Origin: Allobosea sp. Leaf344
GTDB taxonomy: Bacteria; Pseudomonadota; Alphaproteobacteria; Rhizobiales; Beijerinckiaceae
Reading direction: 5' to 3'
Assembly: GCF_001426225.1 (NCBI RefSeq)
Contig: NZ_LMRT01000014.1
Location: 337,514 to 401,513, forward strand
DNA length: 64,000 bases
Shown: piece by piece, positions 36,766 to 44,752 of the stretch
How positions within the stretch are numbered: position 1 is the stretch's first letter
Layout of the letters: each line of letters starts with the position of its first letter
Translations under genes and position numbers: made by a program
Notes under the pieces: generated by a model
Databases searched by the model: none
Seen by the model: the letters and a program-made list of their open reading frames with translations, nothing else
Told to the model about the DNA's origin: nothing

Positions 36766-38247
36766 ATGAACGCGCATGTTCGCCCTGCCGACCCCAAGAA
36801 GCTGCTCAAGGGCGCGACCGGGGATTGGGAAGTGGTCATCGGCATGGAAATCCATGCGCAGGTCACCTCCAACGCCAAGCTGTTCTCCGGGGCCTCCACC
36901 ACCTTCGGCTCCGAGCCCAACGACAATGTCAGCCTCGTCGATGCGGCGATGCCCGGCATGCTGCCGGTGATCAACGCCGAATGCGTGCGGCAGGCGGTGC
37001 GCACCGGGCTCGGGCTCAACGCGCGGATCAACAAGCGCTCGGTCTTCGACCGGAAGAACTATTTTTATCCCGACCTGCCGCAGGGCTACCAGATCAGCCA
37101 GTACAAGAGCCCGATCGTCGGCGAGGGCGAGATCGTCGTCGATCTCTCGCCGACCGAGCAGATCACCGTCGGCGTCGAGCGGCTGCATCTCGAGCAGGAT
37201 GCCGGCAAGTCGATCCACGACCAGCATCCGACGATGAGCTTCGTCGATCTCAACCGCTCCGGCGTCGCGCTGATGGAGATCGTCTCCAAGCCCGATCTGC
37301 GCTCGGCGGAGGAGGCGCGCGCCTATGTCACGAAGCTGCGCACCATCCTGCGCTATCTCGGCACCTGCGACGGCGACATGGAGAAGGGCAATCTCCGCGC
37401 GGACGTCAACGTCTCGGTCCGGCGTCCGGGCGAGGGGCTAGGCACGCGCTGCGAGATCAAGAACGTCAATTCCATCCGCTTCATCGGCCAGGCGGTCGAG
37501 GTCGAGGCCCGTCGCCAGATCGGCATCCTCGAGGATGGCGGCACCATCGACCAGGAGACCCGCCTCTACGACCCCGGCAAGGGCGAGACGCGCTCGATGC
37601 GCTCCAAGGAGGAGGCGCATGATTATCGCTACTTCCCGGATCCGGACCTGCTGCCGCTGGAATTCGACGATGCCTTCGTCGCGGCGCTGAAGGCGGCGCT
37701 GCCGGAGCTGCCGGACGCCAAGAAGGCCCGTTTCATCGCCGAATACGGGCTCTCGCCCTATGATGCCGCGGTGCTGGTCGCGGAGCGCGAACAGGCCGAT
37801 TATTTCGAGGCGGTGGCCAAGGGACGCGACGGCAAGGCCGCGGCCAATTGGGTGATCAACGAGCTGTTCGGGCGGTTGAACAAGGAGGGCCGCGAGATCG
37901 CGGCCTCGCCGGTCTCCGCCGCCCAGCTCGGCGGGCTGGTCGATCTGATCGGCGAGGGGGTGATCTCCGGGCGCATCGCCAAGGATCTGTTCGAGATCCT
38001 CTGGACCGAGGGTGGCGATCCCCGCTCCATCGTCGAGAGCCGCGGCATGAAGCAGGTCACCGACACCGCCGCGATCGAAAAGGCGGTGGACGAGCTGATC
38101 GCCGCCAATCCCGACAAGGTCGAGCAGGTCAAGGCCAAGCCGACCATGCTCGGCTGGTTCGTCGGCCAGGCGATGAAGGCCTCCGGCGGCAAGGCCAATC
38201 CGCAGGCCCTGAACGAGATCCTGAAGGCCAGGCTGGGGATCGAGTGA
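36766..38247 (+). CDS. gatB: aspartyl/glutamyl-tRNA amidotransferase subunit B
   Basis: 493 residues. [66 protein letters not shown] and [18 protein letters not shown] are core GatB motifs; the C-terminal YqeY-like domain ends [14 protein letters not shown]. It phosphorylates the misacylated tRNA for amidation. Separated from gatCA by the opposite-strand RND operon. A GNAT gene starts inside its stop codon (GTGA). Confidence 0.97.
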   Translation: MNAHVRPADPKKLLKGATGDWEVVIGMEIHAQVTSNAKLFSGASTTFGSEPNDNVSLVDAAMPGMLPVINAECVRQAVRTGLGLNARINKRSVFDRKNYFYPDLPQGYQISQYKSPIVGEGEIVVDLSPTEQITVGVERLHLEQDAGKSIHDQHPTMSFVDLNRSGVALMEIVSKPDLRSAEEARAYVTKLRTILRYLGTCDGDMEKGNLRADVNVSVRRPGEGLGTRCEIKNVNSIRFIGQAVEVEARRQIGILEDGGTIDQETRLYDPGKGETRSMRSKEEAHDYRYFPDPDLLPLEFDDAFVAALKAALPELPDAKKARFIAEYGLSPYDAAVLVAEREQADYFEAVAKGRDGKAAANWVINELFGRLNKEGREIAASPVSAAQLGGLVDLIGEGVISGRIAKDLFEILWTEGGDPRSIVESRGMKQVTDTAAIEKAVDELIAANPDKVEQVKAKPTMLGWFVGQAMKASGGKANPQALNEILKARLGIE

Positions 38248-38747
38248 GCGCAGCGGGTCTGATCATCCGGGACGCCGAAGCCGCCGATCTGCCGGCGGTC
38301 CGCGCCCTTTTGGTCGAGACCTGGCACGCCACCTATGACGGCATCTATGGCTGGCGGCGCGTGGCGGAGATCACCAATGCCTGGCATTCGCTGGACAATC
38401 TCCAGGCGCAGCTCGCGCGCGGCGAGATCTTCCTGGTCGGCCTGATCGGCGACGAGATCATCGCCACCGCCTCGGCGCGGCTGGAGCGGGACCGCGCGGC
38501 GCTGCTGACCAGGCTCTACGTCCTGCCCGCGCGCCAGGGGGTGGGAATCGGCCGCACCCTGCTGCAGGTGACGCTCGCCTGCTTCCCGCATGCGCCGGTG
38601 GCGCGCCTCGAGGTCGAGAGCCAGAACGAGCCGGCCATCGCCTTCTATGAGCGCATGGGCTTCGCGCTGCAGCGGCAGGCGCGCTTCGACGGCCGCGAAG
38701 ACACGCCCAACACGCTGCTGATGGCCAAGCGCCTCTTCGCCGAATGA
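38244..38747 (+). CDS. GNAT-family N-acetyltransferase, coupled to gatB
   Basis: 167 residues beginning at GTG, which overlaps the gatB stop by four bases. The acetyl-CoA loop is [11 protein letters not shown] and the C-terminal motif is [20 protein letters not shown]. The N-terminus [20 protein letters not shown] is standard GNAT strand-helix. Translational coupling to gatB suggests co-production, but the substrate (an amine or a protein N-terminus) cannot be read from sequence. Confidence 0.85.
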   Translation: MSAAGLIIRDAEAADLPAVRALLVETWHATYDGIYGWRRVAEITNAWHSLDNLQAQLARGEIFLVGLIGDEIIATASARLERDRAALLTRLYVLPARQGVGIGRTLLQVTLACFPHAPVARLEVESQNEPAIAFYERMGFALQRQARFDGREDTPNTLLMAKRLFAE

Positions 38748-38811
38748 GCCCGGCCATTCCCGCCGCCGGGCGCTTCTGCTAGAGCCGCGCCGGGAACGGG
38801 CAGGAGCATGC

Positions 38812-39300
38812 ATGATGGCTAAGCCGGTCGACGAGGCCGAGATCACCCTGAGGGTCGCGCGGCGGGAGGATGTGCGGCGCATCGCCAGCCTGATCCTGAT
38901 GGGCTCGGCGACGCAGTCGCTGACCGCCGAGGAGGTCGCGGCCGAAGCGGCTCTGCCGGACTATGAGCGCGCCTTCGACGAGGTCGCGGCGAGCCCCGAG
39001 AGCACGCTCTTCGTCGCGGAGCGCGGCGGCGAGGTGGTCGGCACCTATCAGGTCACGTTGATCCCGGGCATCGCGGCCCGCGGCCGCAAGCGCGCGAAAT
39101 TCGAGAGCGTGCATGTCGCGCCGGAATGCCGGGGCATGGGCATCGGCGCGATCATGATTCGCCACGCTTTGGCCTTCGCCAAGGCGGAAGGGGCGGAGCT
39201 GGTCGAGCTGAGCTCGAACAAATGCCGCAGCGACGCCCATCGCTTCTACCGCAATCTCGGCTTCGACCAGAGCCATGAAGGCTTCAAGATCGTGATCTGA
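38812..39300 (+). CDS. GNAT-family N-acetyltransferase
   Basis: 162 residues, CAGGAG upstream; an ATG one codon later is an equally good start. Core motifs are LRVARREDVRRIASLIL, VHVAPECRGMGIGAIMIR (acetyl-CoA loop) and SDAHRFYRNLGFDQSHEGFK. It lies 64 bases after the previous GNAT and could be in the gatB transcript. The two share only the fold, so this is not a recent duplication. Substrate unknown. Confidence 0.85.
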   Translation: MMAKPVDEAEITLRVARREDVRRIASLILMGSATQSLTAEEVAAEAALPDYERAFDEVAASPESTLFVAERGGEVVGTYQVTLIPGIAARGRKRAKFESVHVAPECRGMGIGAIMIRHALAFAKAEGAELVELSSNKCRSDAHRFYRNLGFDQSHEGFKIVI

Positions 39301-39316
39301 AGCCGGGCGGCGCGGT

Positions 39317-39628
39317 TCAGCGCCCCTGGGCGGCCAGCCGCTTGCGGCACTCGCCGGAATATTTGATCCAGTTATAGCCCTGCGCCGTCAGCTTGGCCTT
39401 GTTGGCGCGCCATTCGGCGCCGCAGGCGCGCAGGCGGTTGTCGTTCTTCAGCTGCGCCTCCGAGCGCGGCCGCTTCGGCTTGGCCGCCTCCGTCGTCGCA
39501 TTCTCCTTGGCCGATGCCGCCGGAGCGGTGGCGCCGGGGCGGGGCTGCAGCGGATTGCCGGCGGTCTGCGCCGCCGCGGGCAGGGAGAGAGCCATGAGGC
39601 AGGCGGTGATCAGCAAAATGGGGCGCAT
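39317..39628 (-). CDS. small secreted protein with a conserved cysteine domain
   Basis: 103 residues from ATG 39628, which has GAGGAC at the right spacing (an ATG two codons upstream sits on it). A signal peptide ends at PAAAQT; a proline/alanine/lysine linker follows, then RLRACGAEWRANKAKLTAQG and YNWIKYSGECRKRL with two cysteines that could form a disulfide. Such CGAEW...CR proteins are frequent short uncharacterised ORFs in Rhizobiales. Convergent with the GNAT gene. Confidence 0.7.
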   Translation of the reverse strand: MRPILLITACLMALSLPAAAQTAGNPLQPRPGATAPAASAKENATTEAAKPKRPRSEAQLKNDNRLRACGAEWRANKAKLTAQGYNWIKYSGECRKRLAAQGR

Positions 39629-39861
39629 GGGCATGTCCTCGTCGCGGCCGCCGCAGTCACGGCGAAACTCGCCTCGCTCGGCCGGCGCGCAGTCTCGGCC
39701 GGGTCCGAGCCGTTTGACAAGAGGCGGCGGCGGCGGCGCTGCGCCCGCGGGCTTCGCTCACGACATCGAGAGTCTGCGCGCCACGCATCGGGCCGCCCTT
39801 CCGGCGCGCGCCGAGCCGGCCTACATCTGCGCTGCCTTGCAACCGCGACAGGATCTGCATC

Positions 39862-40569
39862 ATGACGACCAGCCAGACCAAGCCGATCGAGCTGTATTAC
39901 TGGCCCACGCCGAATGGCTGGAAGATCACCATCATGCTGGAGGAGTGCGGGCTGCCCTACACCGTGCACCCCGTGAACATCGGCAAGGGCGATCAGTTCA
40001 AGCCGGAATTCCTGGCCTTCTCGCCCAATAACCGCATGCCCGCGATCATCGATCCCGAAGGGCCGGACGGGCAGCCGATCTCGGTCTTCGAATCCGGGGC
40101 GATCCTGCAATATCTCGGGCGCAAGACCGGGAAGTTCTACCCGCAGGACGAGCGCGGCCGCGTCGAGGTCGATGAATGGCTGATGTGGCAGATGGGCGGT
40201 TTCGGCCCGATGCTGGGGCAGACGCATCATTTCCGCCTCTACGCGCCGGAACAGGTCCCCTATGCGATCGACCGCTACACCAACGAGGCCAACCGCCTCT
40301 ACGGCGTGCTGAACCGGCGTCTCGCCGGCCGCGACTATATCTGCGGCGCCTATTCCATCGCCGACATGGCCTGCATCGGCTGGGCGCGCGGCTGGGAGAA
40401 GCAGGGCCAGGACATCAAGCAGTTCCCGCATGTCGAGGCCTGGATCGAGCGCATGCTGGCCCGTCCGGCAGTGGCGGCCGGGCTCGCCGTCGCGGCCGAG
40501 CTGCGCAATCCCGCCGGCATCCGTACCCCCGAGGAACATGCGGTGCTGTTCGGCCAGAAGGCCCGCTGA
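39862..40569 (+). CDS. glutathione S-transferase family protein (Nu-class, YfcG/YghU-like)
   Basis: 235 residues. Thioredoxin-like N-terminal domain LYYWPTPNGWKITIMLEECG with the TPNGWK motif that defines YfcG/YghU (Nu-class) enzymes, where the Thr/Asn contact glutathione instead of a catalytic Tyr or Ser. RMPAIIDPEG holds the cis-proline; VFESGAILQYLGRK binds the gamma-glutamyl end; an all-helical C-terminal domain ends near YSIADMACIGWARGWEKQG. Disulfide reductase activity is typical. Single-gene unit. Confidence 0.9.
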   Translation: MTTSQTKPIELYYWPTPNGWKITIMLEECGLPYTVHPVNIGKGDQFKPEFLAFSPNNRMPAIIDPEGPDGQPISVFESGAILQYLGRKTGKFYPQDERGRVEVDEWLMWQMGGFGPMLGQTHHFRLYAPEQVPYAIDRYTNEANRLYGVLNRRLAGRDYICGAYSIADMACIGWARGWEKQGQDIKQFPHVEAWIERMLARPAVAAGLAVAAELRNPAGIRTPEEHAVLFGQKAR

Positions 40570-40639
40570 TCCGGCGTGACCGGTAGACCGTGACCGGCGG
40601 CGGGCGCTCTCGGCGCCGCTGCCGGTCACATCACCGCGC

Positions 40640-41035
40640 TCAGTTCGACCGCGCCCATTGCACCGAGCGGCAGATCAGCCCGCCCAGCACGCAGCCCGAG
40701 GTGGTCAGCCCGTCGCCCGACAGCGTCATCGTGCCGGAATAGGTTTTGCCATCCTCCGGATTGAAGGCGCTGCCGCTCCATTTGCCCGGGCCCGCCGGCT
40801 TCATGTCGTAGAAGATGCGCTGGCCGACCTTGGCCGGACCGGACGGGTCCTTCAGCCAGGACAAGGTCCCGCAGAGCGCGTCCCCGCAGCGGGTGAAGCG
40901 GACCTTCGACGCGCCGGTGTCGCGCAGCCAGACCCCGGTGACGTCCTGCGCTGCCGCCGGCGCCGCCCATGCCAGGGCCGACAGCCCGATGATCGCGGCC
41001 GACAGGGCCGTCTCGACTGGTTTTCTGAAGCCCAT
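40640..41035 (-). CDS. DUF2147 domain secreted protein
   Basis: 131 residues from ATG 41035 (GGGAGG upstream at good spacing; an ATG one codon earlier is too close). The signal peptide ends at AAPAAAQD, then the DUF2147 pattern DVTGVWLRDTGASKVRFTRC, GDALCGTLSWLKDP, GKWSGSAFNPEDGKTYSGTM and a C-terminal Cys pair. Such proteins are periplasmic and uncharacterised. A perfect palindrome (41067-41080) lies about 30 bases upstream of the start, so the gene is probably regulated. Confidence 0.85.
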   Translation of the reverse strand: MGFRKPVETALSAAIIGLSALAWAAPAAAQDVTGVWLRDTGASKVRFTRCGDALCGTLSWLKDPSGPAKVGQRIFYDMKPAGPGKWSGSAFNPEDGKTYSGTMTLSGDGLTTSGCVLGGLICRSVQWARSN

Positions 41036-41066
41036 CATATCCTCCCTGGACCAGCTATCCTGCTTG

Positions 41067-41080
41067 GTTCACATGTGAAC
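41067..41080. promoter_or_regulatory. perfect 14-bp palindrome GTTCACATGTGAAC
   Basis: Fully symmetrical site 32 bases upstream of the DUF2147 gene's ATG, next to CTATAG on the reading strand. It resembles operators of MarR- or GntR-type regulators. No cognate regulator is adjacent. Confidence 0.6.
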
Positions 41081-41473
41081 TATAGCCCAGCCGGCCGCCG
41101 CCTCCAAGCCGCTTTCGCGGTGCGGCGGCCAATGCGATCCCCCGAAAGCTCCGCCGCCCGGCAGGCCTCCTCGGCGGACGCGCCGGTCGCCTCTCCAGCC
41201 CCGTCCCGGAGCGGGAAAACCTGCGCCGTCGCGCTTCAGAGTGAATCCTCCGTCAACGCGGCAGCTCGAATGCGACTTGCATGGCCTTGAGGATAAAGCC
41301 TTTTTCGCGCCGGCAGGATGAATCGATCCTTGCGTTAACCCGGCGATTACGGGTTGTTGAGCTCCGATTCATCGCAATTTTTAGCGTCGCCTTTAATGGC
41401 TGGCCGCCAGTTTCGCATCACAAGCCGGGGCCTTGGACGGGTGGCCGGCGCAGAAGACGAAAGGGTGGTTGTC
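41081..41473. other. long intergenic region with a structured element
   Basis: 393 bases without a convincing gene between the DUF2147 palindrome and the SEL1 gene. It contains a nested inverted repeat: outer arms GATGAATCG (41317-41325) and CGATTCATC (41365-41373), and inside them AACCCG/CGGGTT around a seven-base loop, followed by a run of five T at 41378-41382. This looks like a small RNA 3' end or a leader/terminator structure. TTAACCCGGCGATTA (41335-41349) also resembles a CtrA-type TTAA-N7-TTAA site. Confidence 0.4.
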
Positions 41474-41743
41474 ATGGCACGCATGGAGATGAGCGCGATC
41501 CCCGCTTCGCTGGTGATCCCGACCGAAGCCTCGGCAGAGGCCTATTACGAACTCGGCCTGATGTATGCGGCGGGCCGGCATCAGCCGGTCGATCTAGTCG
41601 CCGCGCAGAAATGGTTCAACATCGCCCAGGCCCGTGGCTGCAGCCGCGCCGCCGCCCATCGCCAGGAGCTGGCGCTGGAAATGTCGCGCGACGAGATCGC
41701 CAGGGCGCTGAAGGAGGCGCGCGCCTTCCTGACCCGCCACTGA
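41474..41743 (+). CDS. small SEL1-repeat-like protein
   Basis: 89 residues with AAGGGTGG before the ATG. It contains one SEL1-like/TPR unit, AEAYYELGLMYAAGRHQPVD then AAQKWFNIAQARGCSRAAAH, and a second helical half-unit. There is no signal peptide, so it is probably cytosolic; such single-unit proteins act as small adaptors. The upstream frame is open to 41354. It precedes ndk by 151 bases on the same strand. Confidence 0.75.
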   Translation: MARMEMSAIPASLVIPTEASAEAYYELGLMYAAGRHQPVDLVAAQKWFNIAQARGCSRAAAHRQELALEMSRDEIARALKEARAFLTRH

Positions 41744-41894
41744 ACCGGGTTCCAGCGACGCGACGTTGCGATCGGATCGACGGGATTACAGGCCGGGCGG
41801 GAGCCGAACCGGCATCGGCGGGGCAGCCTTGTCCCTCGGGGAGGTGGCCGCTATAAGCGCGCCGCATCCCCCGACATGTCCCAAGGAATGATCG

Positions 41895-42317
41895 ATGTCC
41901 GTCCAGCGTACCTTCTCCATCCTCAAGCCCGACGCCACGCGGCGCAATCTGACCGGCGCGGTCAATGCCGTGATCGAGAAGGCCGGGCTTCGCATCGTCG
42001 CGCAGAAGCGCATTCAGATGACGAAGGCGCAGGCCGAGACCTTCTATGCCGTCCATAAGGAGCGGCCCTTCTTCGGCGAGCTCGTCTCCTTCATGACCTC
42101 GGGCCCGGTCGTCGTGCAGGTGCTGGAAGGCGAGAACGCCATCTCCCGCTATCGCGACGTGATGGGCGCCACCAACCCGGCCAACGCCGCCGAGGGCACG
42201 ATCCGCAAGCTCTTCGCCGAATCCGTCGGCGAGAACACCGTCCATGGCTCCGATGCGCCGGAGACCGCCGCCATCGAGATCGCGCAGTTCTTCGCCGGCA
42301 ACGAGATCACCGGCTGA
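41895..42317 (+). CDS. ndk: nucleoside diphosphate kinase
   Basis: 140 residues, full family length. Starts [19 protein letters not shown]; has the phosphohistidine motif [13 protein letters not shown] and [10 protein letters not shown]. It balances nucleoside triphosphate pools with a ping-pong phosphohistidine mechanism. AAGGA precedes the start, and an intrinsic terminator at 42345-42372 follows. Confidence 0.98.
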   Translation: MSVQRTFSILKPDATRRNLTGAVNAVIEKAGLRIVAQKRIQMTKAQAETFYAVHKERPFFGELVSFMTSGPVVVQVLEGENAISRYRDVMGATNPANAAEGTIRKLFAESVGENTVHGSDAPETAAIEIAQFFAGNEITG

Positions 42318-42344
42318 TCCAGCGATCGCTGTCTTTGCATGAGA

Positions 42345-42372
42345 GGCGGGCCGCATCGCGGTCCGCCCTTTT
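42345..42372 (+). terminator. intrinsic terminator after ndk
   Basis: GGCGGGCCGC pairs with GCGGTCCGCC (one G-T pair) around a three-base loop and is followed by CTTTT. It sits between convergent ndk and the merR gene. Confidence 0.8.
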
Positions 42373-42380
42373 GCATGGGC

Positions 42381-42821
42381 TCAACCGGTCGCCATGCCGG
42401 ATCCATGCTCATGGGTGCAGAGGCTGTGATCGGCCAGCGTCTCGATGACCCGGCATTCCGCCAGCGACCCGTGGCGACAATCCCCGATCATCCGGGCGAG
42501 CTCGTCCCGTAGCGCCTCCAACTGCGCGATGCGCCGCCGCACCGCGGCCAGATGCCGCTCGGCGATGCTGTCCGCCCCCGCGCAGGAGGCCCGGGGATCG
42601 CGCGTCATCGCCAGCAATTCCCGGATATCCTCGACCGAAAAGCCGAGATCGCGGCCATGGCGGATGAATTGCAGCCGCTTCAGATGCTCCTGGCCATAGC
42701 TGCGCCTGTTGCTGGCGGTCCGGGCCGGGGCCGGCATCAGGCCGATCTGCTCATAGAAGCGGATCGTCGGCACCTTGACCCCGGCCGCCTCCGACAGCGT
42801 TCCGATCGGCATCTCCTGCAT
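42381..42821 (-). CDS. MerR-family metal-responsive regulator (CadR/ZntR/PbrR type)
   Basis: 146 residues. N-terminal HTH IGTLSEAAGVKVPTIRFYEQ and LMPAPARTASNRRSY, then the dimerisation helix. Cys80, Cys115 and Cys123 occupy the positions of the metal cysteines in ZntR/CadR, and a fourth, Cys135, lies in a C-terminal THEHGSGM tail with histidines. It should sense a divalent soft metal (Zn, Cd, Pb or Co) and twist the long-spacer promoter of the divergent CDF exporter gene (operator 42849-42879). Confidence 0.93.
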   Translation of the reverse strand: MQEMPIGTLSEAAGVKVPTIRFYEQIGLMPAPARTASNRRSYGQEHLKRLQFIRHGRDLGFSVEDIRELLAMTRDPRASCAGADSIAERHLAAVRRRIAQLEALRDELARMIGDCRHGSLAECRVIETLADHSLCTHEHGSGMATG

Positions 42822-42848
42822 CGAAGGTGTCTCCCACCAGATTTTCGC

Positions 42849-42879
42849 TTGATCCTCTAGTCGCTAGAGCATGTAGCGT
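42849..42879 (+). promoter_or_regulatory. MerR-type operator/promoter for the metal exporter
   Basis: TTGATC (-35, 42849-42854), then the dyad CTCTAG-TCG-CTAGAG (42855-42869), then TAGCGT (42874-42879) as a poor -10. The 19-base spacing is the overlong arrangement typical of MerR-activated promoters, and the dyad closely matches those of ZntR/PbrR/CadR targets. Confidence 0.82.
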
Positions 42880-42908
42880 TCGGGCCTCTACGATGAAAGG
42901 CCTACCCG

Positions 42909-43637
42909 ATGAGCGATTCCTGCACGAGACATCATGATCATGCCGCCGCGACCCCAGCCGCGCCCGAAGCGAGCTGCGGCTGCTCCGGCAACCCGGTCTT
43001 CGACGGCGTCGACCCCACCTATAAGCGCATCCTCTGGACCGTGATCGCGCTGAACGGGGTGATGTTCCTGGTCGAACTCGTCTCGGGGCGGCTCGCCGGC
43101 TCGCAGGCGCTGCAGGCCGATGCGCTGGATTTCCTCGGCGACACCCTGACCTATGGCCTCAGCCTCGCCGTGATCGGCATGACGCTGCGCACGCGCTCGC
43201 TCGCCGCCATGGCGAAGGGCCTGTCGCTGAGCGTGATGGGCCTCTGGGTTCTGGGCTCGACGCTCTATCAGCTGCTCGGGCCGGGGCTGCCCAAGGCCGA
43301 GATCATGGGCGTGGTCGGGTTTCTGGCGCTCGCGGCCAATCTCGCCAGCGTGCTGCTGCTCGCCCGCTACAAGGATGGCGACGCCAATGTCCGCTCGGTC
43401 TGGCTCTGCTCGCGCAATGACGCGATCGGCAATGTCGTCGTGATGATCGCTGCGCTCGGCGTCTGGGGCAGCGCCACGGCCTGGCCCGATCTGGCCGTCG
43501 CGGCGATCATGGCCGGCCTGTTCCTGCACTCCTCGAGCCTGATCCTGCGCCAGAGCTGGCGCGAGCTGCGGGCCGGGCGCGATCTCGGCGCGCTGGCGAG
43601 CCATGGCCATGCGCATGGTCATGATCACGCCCATTGA
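42909..43637 (+). CDS. cation diffusion facilitator family metal exporter
   Basis: 242 residues, six membrane helices between histidine/cysteine-rich ends (CTRHHDHAAAT and CGCSG at the front, SHGHAHGHDHAH at the back). The expected intramembrane metal site reads D74-x3-D78 in helix 2 (DALDFLGD) but C167-x3-D171 in helix 5 (CSRND), where YiiP-type Zn exporters have H-x3-D. It exports a divalent metal in exchange for protons. Controlled by the divergent MerR protein through the operator just upstream. The short length means it lacks the usual C-terminal cytosolic CDF domain. Confidence 0.88.
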   Translation: MSDSCTRHHDHAAATPAAPEASCGCSGNPVFDGVDPTYKRILWTVIALNGVMFLVELVSGRLAGSQALQADALDFLGDTLTYGLSLAVIGMTLRTRSLAAMAKGLSLSVMGLWVLGSTLYQLLGPGLPKAEIMGVVGFLALAANLASVLLLARYKDGDANVRSVWLCSRNDAIGNVVVMIAALGVWGSATAWPDLAVAAIMAGLFLHSSSLILRQSWRELRAGRDLGALASHGHAHGHDHAH

Positions 43638-43702
43638 AAGCCTTCTGCCAACCGGGCCGGGACCGCGTCGCCGCGGCTCCCGGATCGGACGGGGCAGGGC
43701 GA

Positions 43703-44524
43703 TCAGAAGCCGAGATCGAAGGCGTAGCTGGCGGAGACGCCGATGGTGAAGGAATCGCGCGAGCCGAATGTCTTGACGATCGGGGTCCGCACGGCGTCGC
43801 CCATCAGGTGCTTGTATTCGACATAGCCGGTGGTGGAGAGCCGTTCCGTCCAGTTGTAGGTCGCCTGCGCCAGCACGCCGACGGAGTGGACGCCGGAATT
43901 ATAGCGCTGCAGCAGCCCGCCGGTGCCGATGCCCGAGAGCGGCCCGAAATAGGTGCGCAGGTAATCGGCGCTGACCAGCGTCATGCGCGGCCCGGCGCCG
44001 ATCTCCCAAGCGCTGCCGATGCGGGTGAAGGCATCGAGCTTGACCTCGGCGACCATGGCGTCATGGGCGATGAAGCCGCGGCGCAGATCGACGCGGCCGC
44101 GCAGCCAGGAGGTCGGATAGAACTCGACGAAGCCGCCGGCCTCGAAGCCAAATTTGGTGTTGCCGACCAGCGAGAGGGCGGGGTTGGTGCTGGCCCGGCG
44201 CTCCCAGAGCAGATTGCCGGAGAAGCCGATCCGCCAGCCCTGGCCGGAGAAGAAGCCGATCGAGAGCCCGTCATCCTCGGAGGACCACCAGGTGCTCTTG
44301 ATGCCGCGCCCCAGCGAGATGATCGGCCGCGGCCGGAAGATGTAATCGTCCGAGCCGGCGTAATCGGGTTGATACCGCAGCCCGGCGCCGAGCTTCAGAT
44401 TCCAGTTCTGGGCGGATTGGGGGGAGGTCAGGGTGCTGTAGTCGCTGGATTGCGCGGCAGCGCGCTCCACCGGCGACAGGACGAGGCAGGCGAGAAGCCC
44501 GGCGACAAACGCAACGCAACGCAT
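43703..44524 (-). CDS. MipA/OmpV family outer-membrane protein
   Basis: 273 residues from ATG 44524 (GGAG eight bases upstream); the frame is open to 44569. Signal peptide ends VERAAAQS. The mature part starts with WNLKLGAGLRYQPDYAGSDD, the typical MipA opening, and consists of alternating beta strands ending in an aromatic-terminated strand (YAFDLGF), as in outer-membrane barrels. Its role is unknown; relatives are called MltA-interacting proteins. Divergent from the molybdopterin enzyme. Confidence 0.9.
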   Translation of the reverse strand: MRCVAFVAGLLACLVLSPVERAAAQSSDYSTLTSPQSAQNWNLKLGAGLRYQPDYAGSDDYIFRPRPIISLGRGIKSTWWSSEDDGLSIGFFSGQGWRIGFSGNLLWERRASTNPALSLVGNTKFGFEAGGFVEFYPTSWLRGRVDLRRGFIAHDAMVAEVKLDAFTRIGSAWEIGAGPRMTLVSADYLRTYFGPLSGIGTGGLLQRYNSGVHSVGVLAQATYNWTERLSTTGYVEYKHLMGDAVRTPIVKTFGSRDSFTIGVSASYAFDLGF

Positions 44525-44752
44525 CGACACAACTCCGGCGCGACAGCGCCTTCCGATCAGGAATTTCATGCAATCTGACCCGTTAGTGTTAATTGCGCGT
44601 TGATATCTGCGCGGTGCTCGCCGGCGGCGCCGGGACGATCCCCGGGGACATGTCCCGCCGGCGGGATTCGCCGAGGCCCTTGCACCCTAGGCCGGGCCGG
44701 CTCTGCAAGGAACCGCATTCCCAATCACGGTTGCGTCGGCTACCAGTTGAGC

